Below are positions 36,298 to 38,259 of a DNA stretch of 38,259 nucleotides, piece after piece. The position numbers and the translations under genes were made by a program. A model generated the notes under the pieces. The model worked only from the letters and a program-made list of their open reading frames with translations, was not told the origin of the DNA and did not search any database. The DNA is from Spartobacteria bacterium (GTDB lineage: Bacteria; Verrucomicrobiota; Verrucomicrobiia; Chthoniobacterales; Chthoniobacteraceae), in the NCBI GenBank assembly GCA_021324825.1, contig JAJPII010000028.1, forward strand, positions 1 through 38,259, given 5' to 3'. Within the stretch, counting starts at the first letter, position 1. Every line of letters starts with the position of its first letter.

Positions 36298-37407
36298 CTA
36301 GAACTGGAGAACTCGTGGCGAGCGATTCGCAAGTTCGGCTTCGTTTCCGGGAAGGGCAGTGACAATTATCGTGGCAAGCGTTGCTGCGGCTATTGTCGAA
36401 AAAGGAAAATCTTTAATTACTGGGCTGTTTCCACCTTCGAGCGCAATCTGCGGCTTAACGTCGTTCTTGATGCGCAGTTTGCACTCTGTCCGAAGACTCA
36501 GCTCTACGCTTAGGAGATCGAGGAAAGCAGCCACCTTCCACAATGCGATGGCGAGCAGGAGTTGAGTGCGTGCGGCTTGGAGCGGTCCAGAAGCACTATT
36601 TTCGCCTGGCGTGTCGAGGCGCAGTGATGTCAGCAAACCGACGTCGATGGAGAAACGGGCTTCGATCTTCTTGGCGGTGATTCGGGCCTTCTGAAAGATG
36701 GCCTGCCCTGACTCGCTCTCTACTTGGCCGACGTTGAATTTGATTCCGGGGACGCTGATGCGCTCGCAGCCCAGTCCGATAACGGATGCGCTCAGGGCGC
36801 GAGGCAGGCGAAGCCCAACAAAGGAAATGTGCTCATTGGAAACTTGGAAGCCGTGGATGAGGGACATCGTGTCGAGACCGAGGACCAGCGGGAAAACATT
36901 CGGGACATTGGCGATGGGCATGGTCTTGCCATCGGCAGCCATGCCGAGCGCAGTTTTGATATGCTGTGCGAGAGTGACTCCTTCACCTTCGGTTGCGCCG
37001 AATTTGTTCTTCCCTTTAGCTAGGAAGTCCGAAGCAAAGCGGTGCCCGTCCAACGTTGAAGTGGTCTTGAGAACGGCCGTCGCACCGGTGCCTGTTTGCG
37101 CTTTGAGATAGGGCAACCCGGCGAACGTATCCTTGAGTGTTCCTTCATACTTATTCGAGAAGCAGATCTCCTCCAAGCGGTTCGCCATCGAAGCTTCGGA
37201 TTCGATGAGGCAAATGAGGCCGTCCGTCTCCCCCGGGTCGCGATAGAGTACCGGGCCGACATCCGGGAAGCCGGTCGGCTGGATGCGCGGGTCGTTGTTG
37301 GATGGTTCCAACTTAGCGGTGATGAAGATTCGGCGGCAGCCCGCCGGAATGGTAAAACCGCCGAAAGTGAACGGCAGCGCAGGTTGAGGTGCAGCGGGTA
37401 TTGTCAT
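36298..37407 (-). CDS. csb1: CRISPR-associated protein Csb1 (Cas7, type I-G)
   Basis: A 369-residue protein of the GSU0053/Csb1 family, the Cas7 backbone that coats crRNA in type I-G Cascade. Family features are RIQPTGFPDVGPVLY near the N-terminus, the block ESEASMANRLEEICF, and later DGHRFASDFL and SNEHISFVGLRLPRAL. It lies between csx17 and csb2, the standard order. The 43-nt gap from csx17 shows no Shine-Dalgarno before the ATG; TTG or GTG alternatives give no better context. Confidence 0.9.
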   Translation of the reverse strand: MTIPAAPQPALPFTFGGFTIPAGCRRIFITAKLEPSNNDPRIQPTGFPDVGPVLYRDPGETDGLICLIESEASMANRLEEICFSNKYEGTLKDTFAGLPYLKAQTGTGATAVLKTTSTLDGHRFASDFLAKGKNKFGATEGEGVTLAQHIKTALGMAADGKTMPIANVPNVFPLVLGLDTMSLIHGFQVSNEHISFVGLRLPRALSASVIGLGCERISVPGIKFNVGQVESESGQAIFQKARITAKKIEARFSIDVGLLTSLRLDTPGENSASGPLQAARTQLLLAIALWKVAAFLDLLSVELSLRTECKLRIKNDVKPQIALEGGNSPVIKDFPFSTIAAATLATIIVTALPGNEAELANRSPRVLQF

Positions 37408-37450
37408 GGGTTAGCGGGTCTGATTTTGGGGTTTCGATTGGATTGAAAAA

Positions 37451-38259
37451 CTAGTCTGCTTGCGGCAGGGAAACCGCGCGGAAGAGCGCCTTGCGGTCGC
37501 GCCAATGCAGCGGAATACAAACAGCGGCAGCGAGGCGTGCGGGATCGGTGGAAAAGGAAAGGGATGCCATTGGGAGGCTGATGATGTCGCGCCCGGAGAG
37601 CCGTTGCTTCTCGGCCACGGCCTTCTCGCCATAGGGGTTTGGGACGCCCCAGATACCGATCCAGCGAAGGGCTTCCGTCACGGCGAGCGGCAACGTCGAA
37701 GCGGAGCGTTGGCAAAGCACGGAAATCGGCTGCTGGCTCCGACGTTTCTTTCGGTCACCCTCCTCCCTGCGTTCGCACTCTAGCTCCAGCACCACCCGAG
37801 GCGCCGCGTACTCGGGCGGAATCGCCTGGGATTCCCATTCGCCGTCTGGTTGTGCGTCGTTGAAAAGTTCCCACCCAATAAGACTCAGTGCCTCAGTCCA
37901 ACGGGCAATAAGATGGTCGTCCAGTTCTCCACGCAAGAAGGCGAGCACGTCACCCAAAGGCGCGCCGAACATTGATTCGAGTGCGGGTCGTTCATCGGCA
38001 AGCGAATCCATGTAACGCCGTCCGAGGACCGCTGCGATGTCGTGGCACAAGTCTCTTCCGGTCCAAACGGCCTGATGGCTCGGTGGCTCGGGCTTTTTCG
38101 GAAGATACCAACCCGTCGATCTAAGCTTAAGCGGAAGGATCGAACCCAACGAAGGAAGGGCTTCTGAGTATTTGCCGTCTCGCTGCCGTTGGAGACCGAC
38201 CATGGATGCTACGGCGCGAGCGATGCGGAACTCCGGTTGATCAAAGCCAGTAAAGAGTG
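37451..38259 (-). CDS. csx17: CRISPR-associated protein Csx17 (Cas8-like large subunit, type I-G), C-terminal part
   Basis: The frame stays open to the window edge, so the 5' part is missing; 269 codons are visible. The visible part reads FDQPEFRIARAVASM near the edge, then WTGRDLCHDIAAVLGRRYMD, and ends RLAAAVCIPLHWRDRKALF, which fits the C-terminus of Csx17. An ATG at 38203 is internal and should not be taken as the start. Csx17 is the large subunit (Cas8u2/Cas8g) that takes part in PAM and target recognition. The gene is followed by csb1 and csb2. cas3 would be expected upstream, beyond the window. Confidence 0.85.
   Translation of the reverse strand, partial: LFTGFDQPEFRIARAVASMVGLQRQRDGKYSEALPSLGSILPLKLRSTGWYLPKKPEPPSHQAVWTGRDLCHDIAAVLGRRYMDSLADERPALESMFGAPLGDVLAFLRGELDDHLIARWTEALSLIGWELFNDAQPDGEWESQAIPPEYAAPRVVLELECERREEGDRKKRRSQQPISVLCQRSASTLPLAVTEALRWIGIWGVPNPYGEKAVAEKQRLSGRDIISLPMASLSFSTDPARLAAAVCIPLHWRDRKALFRAVSLPQAD

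Overview
This is a G+C-rich, gene-dense bacterial chromosome segment. The most likely source is a Verrucomicrobiota-type or related PVC bacterium (moderate confidence). The case rests on an alternative complex III plus caa3-type oxidase cluster, a tiny Lys/Ala-rich histone-H1-tail-like protein, a PolX-PHP polymerase, and DUF4380 and GT-C/TPR proteins. There is no rRNA to settle the taxonomy.

Layout. (1) 111-6841, minus strand: a housekeeping operon read yicC > gmk > coaC > coaB, then a 33-residue Lys/Ala-rich gene with its own promoter and terminator, then suhB-like > ispF > cysS > rnc > a small membrane protein. Most junctions overlap or are a few bases apart. (2) 7003-13142: a GT4 glycosyltransferase, with divergent genes for a polysaccharide deacetylase, a GT-C/TPR membrane protein, a CHASE3 chemoreceptor and a DUF4230 protein; these suggest cell-envelope glycan and signalling functions. 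(3) 13125-16875: a manganese unit, mntH plus a universal stress protein facing a divergent mntR, followed by a DUF4380 protein and a lipoprotein. (4) 16975-20334, minus strand: polX > plsY > gpsA (repair and phospholipid synthesis). (5) ilvB, then tRNA-Ser(GGA) 14 nt later. (6) 22436-34558: one long aerobic respiratory operon, actABCDEF, a small membrane protein, a SCO copper chaperone, then cytochrome oxidase subunits II (with a fused cytochrome c), I, III and IV. It makes a quinol-to-oxygen electron path. (7) 34629 to the window end, minus strand: csx17 (partial), csb1 and csb2, the effector genes of a type I-G (formerly I-U) CRISPR-Cas system. No array and no cas1/cas2 are visible.

The most unusual feature is a family of about 110-bp palindromic elements (four copies, near 1-114, 6901-7009, 16872-16978 and 29670-29782). 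They have a shared core hairpin, terminal inverted repeats and YTAR (CTAG/TTAG) ends. Three of the four copies have an edge lying exactly in TAG stop codons; the fourth supplies a stop from its core. The copy inside the respiratory operon is flanked by CTAG on both sides. Removing it on paper rebuilds an 8-nt actF/downstream-gene overlap with an in-frame ATG. In its present state the element itself supplies the ribosome-binding site and start codon of the downstream gene. This looks like a non-autonomous mobile element that inserts into stop codons without breaking genes.
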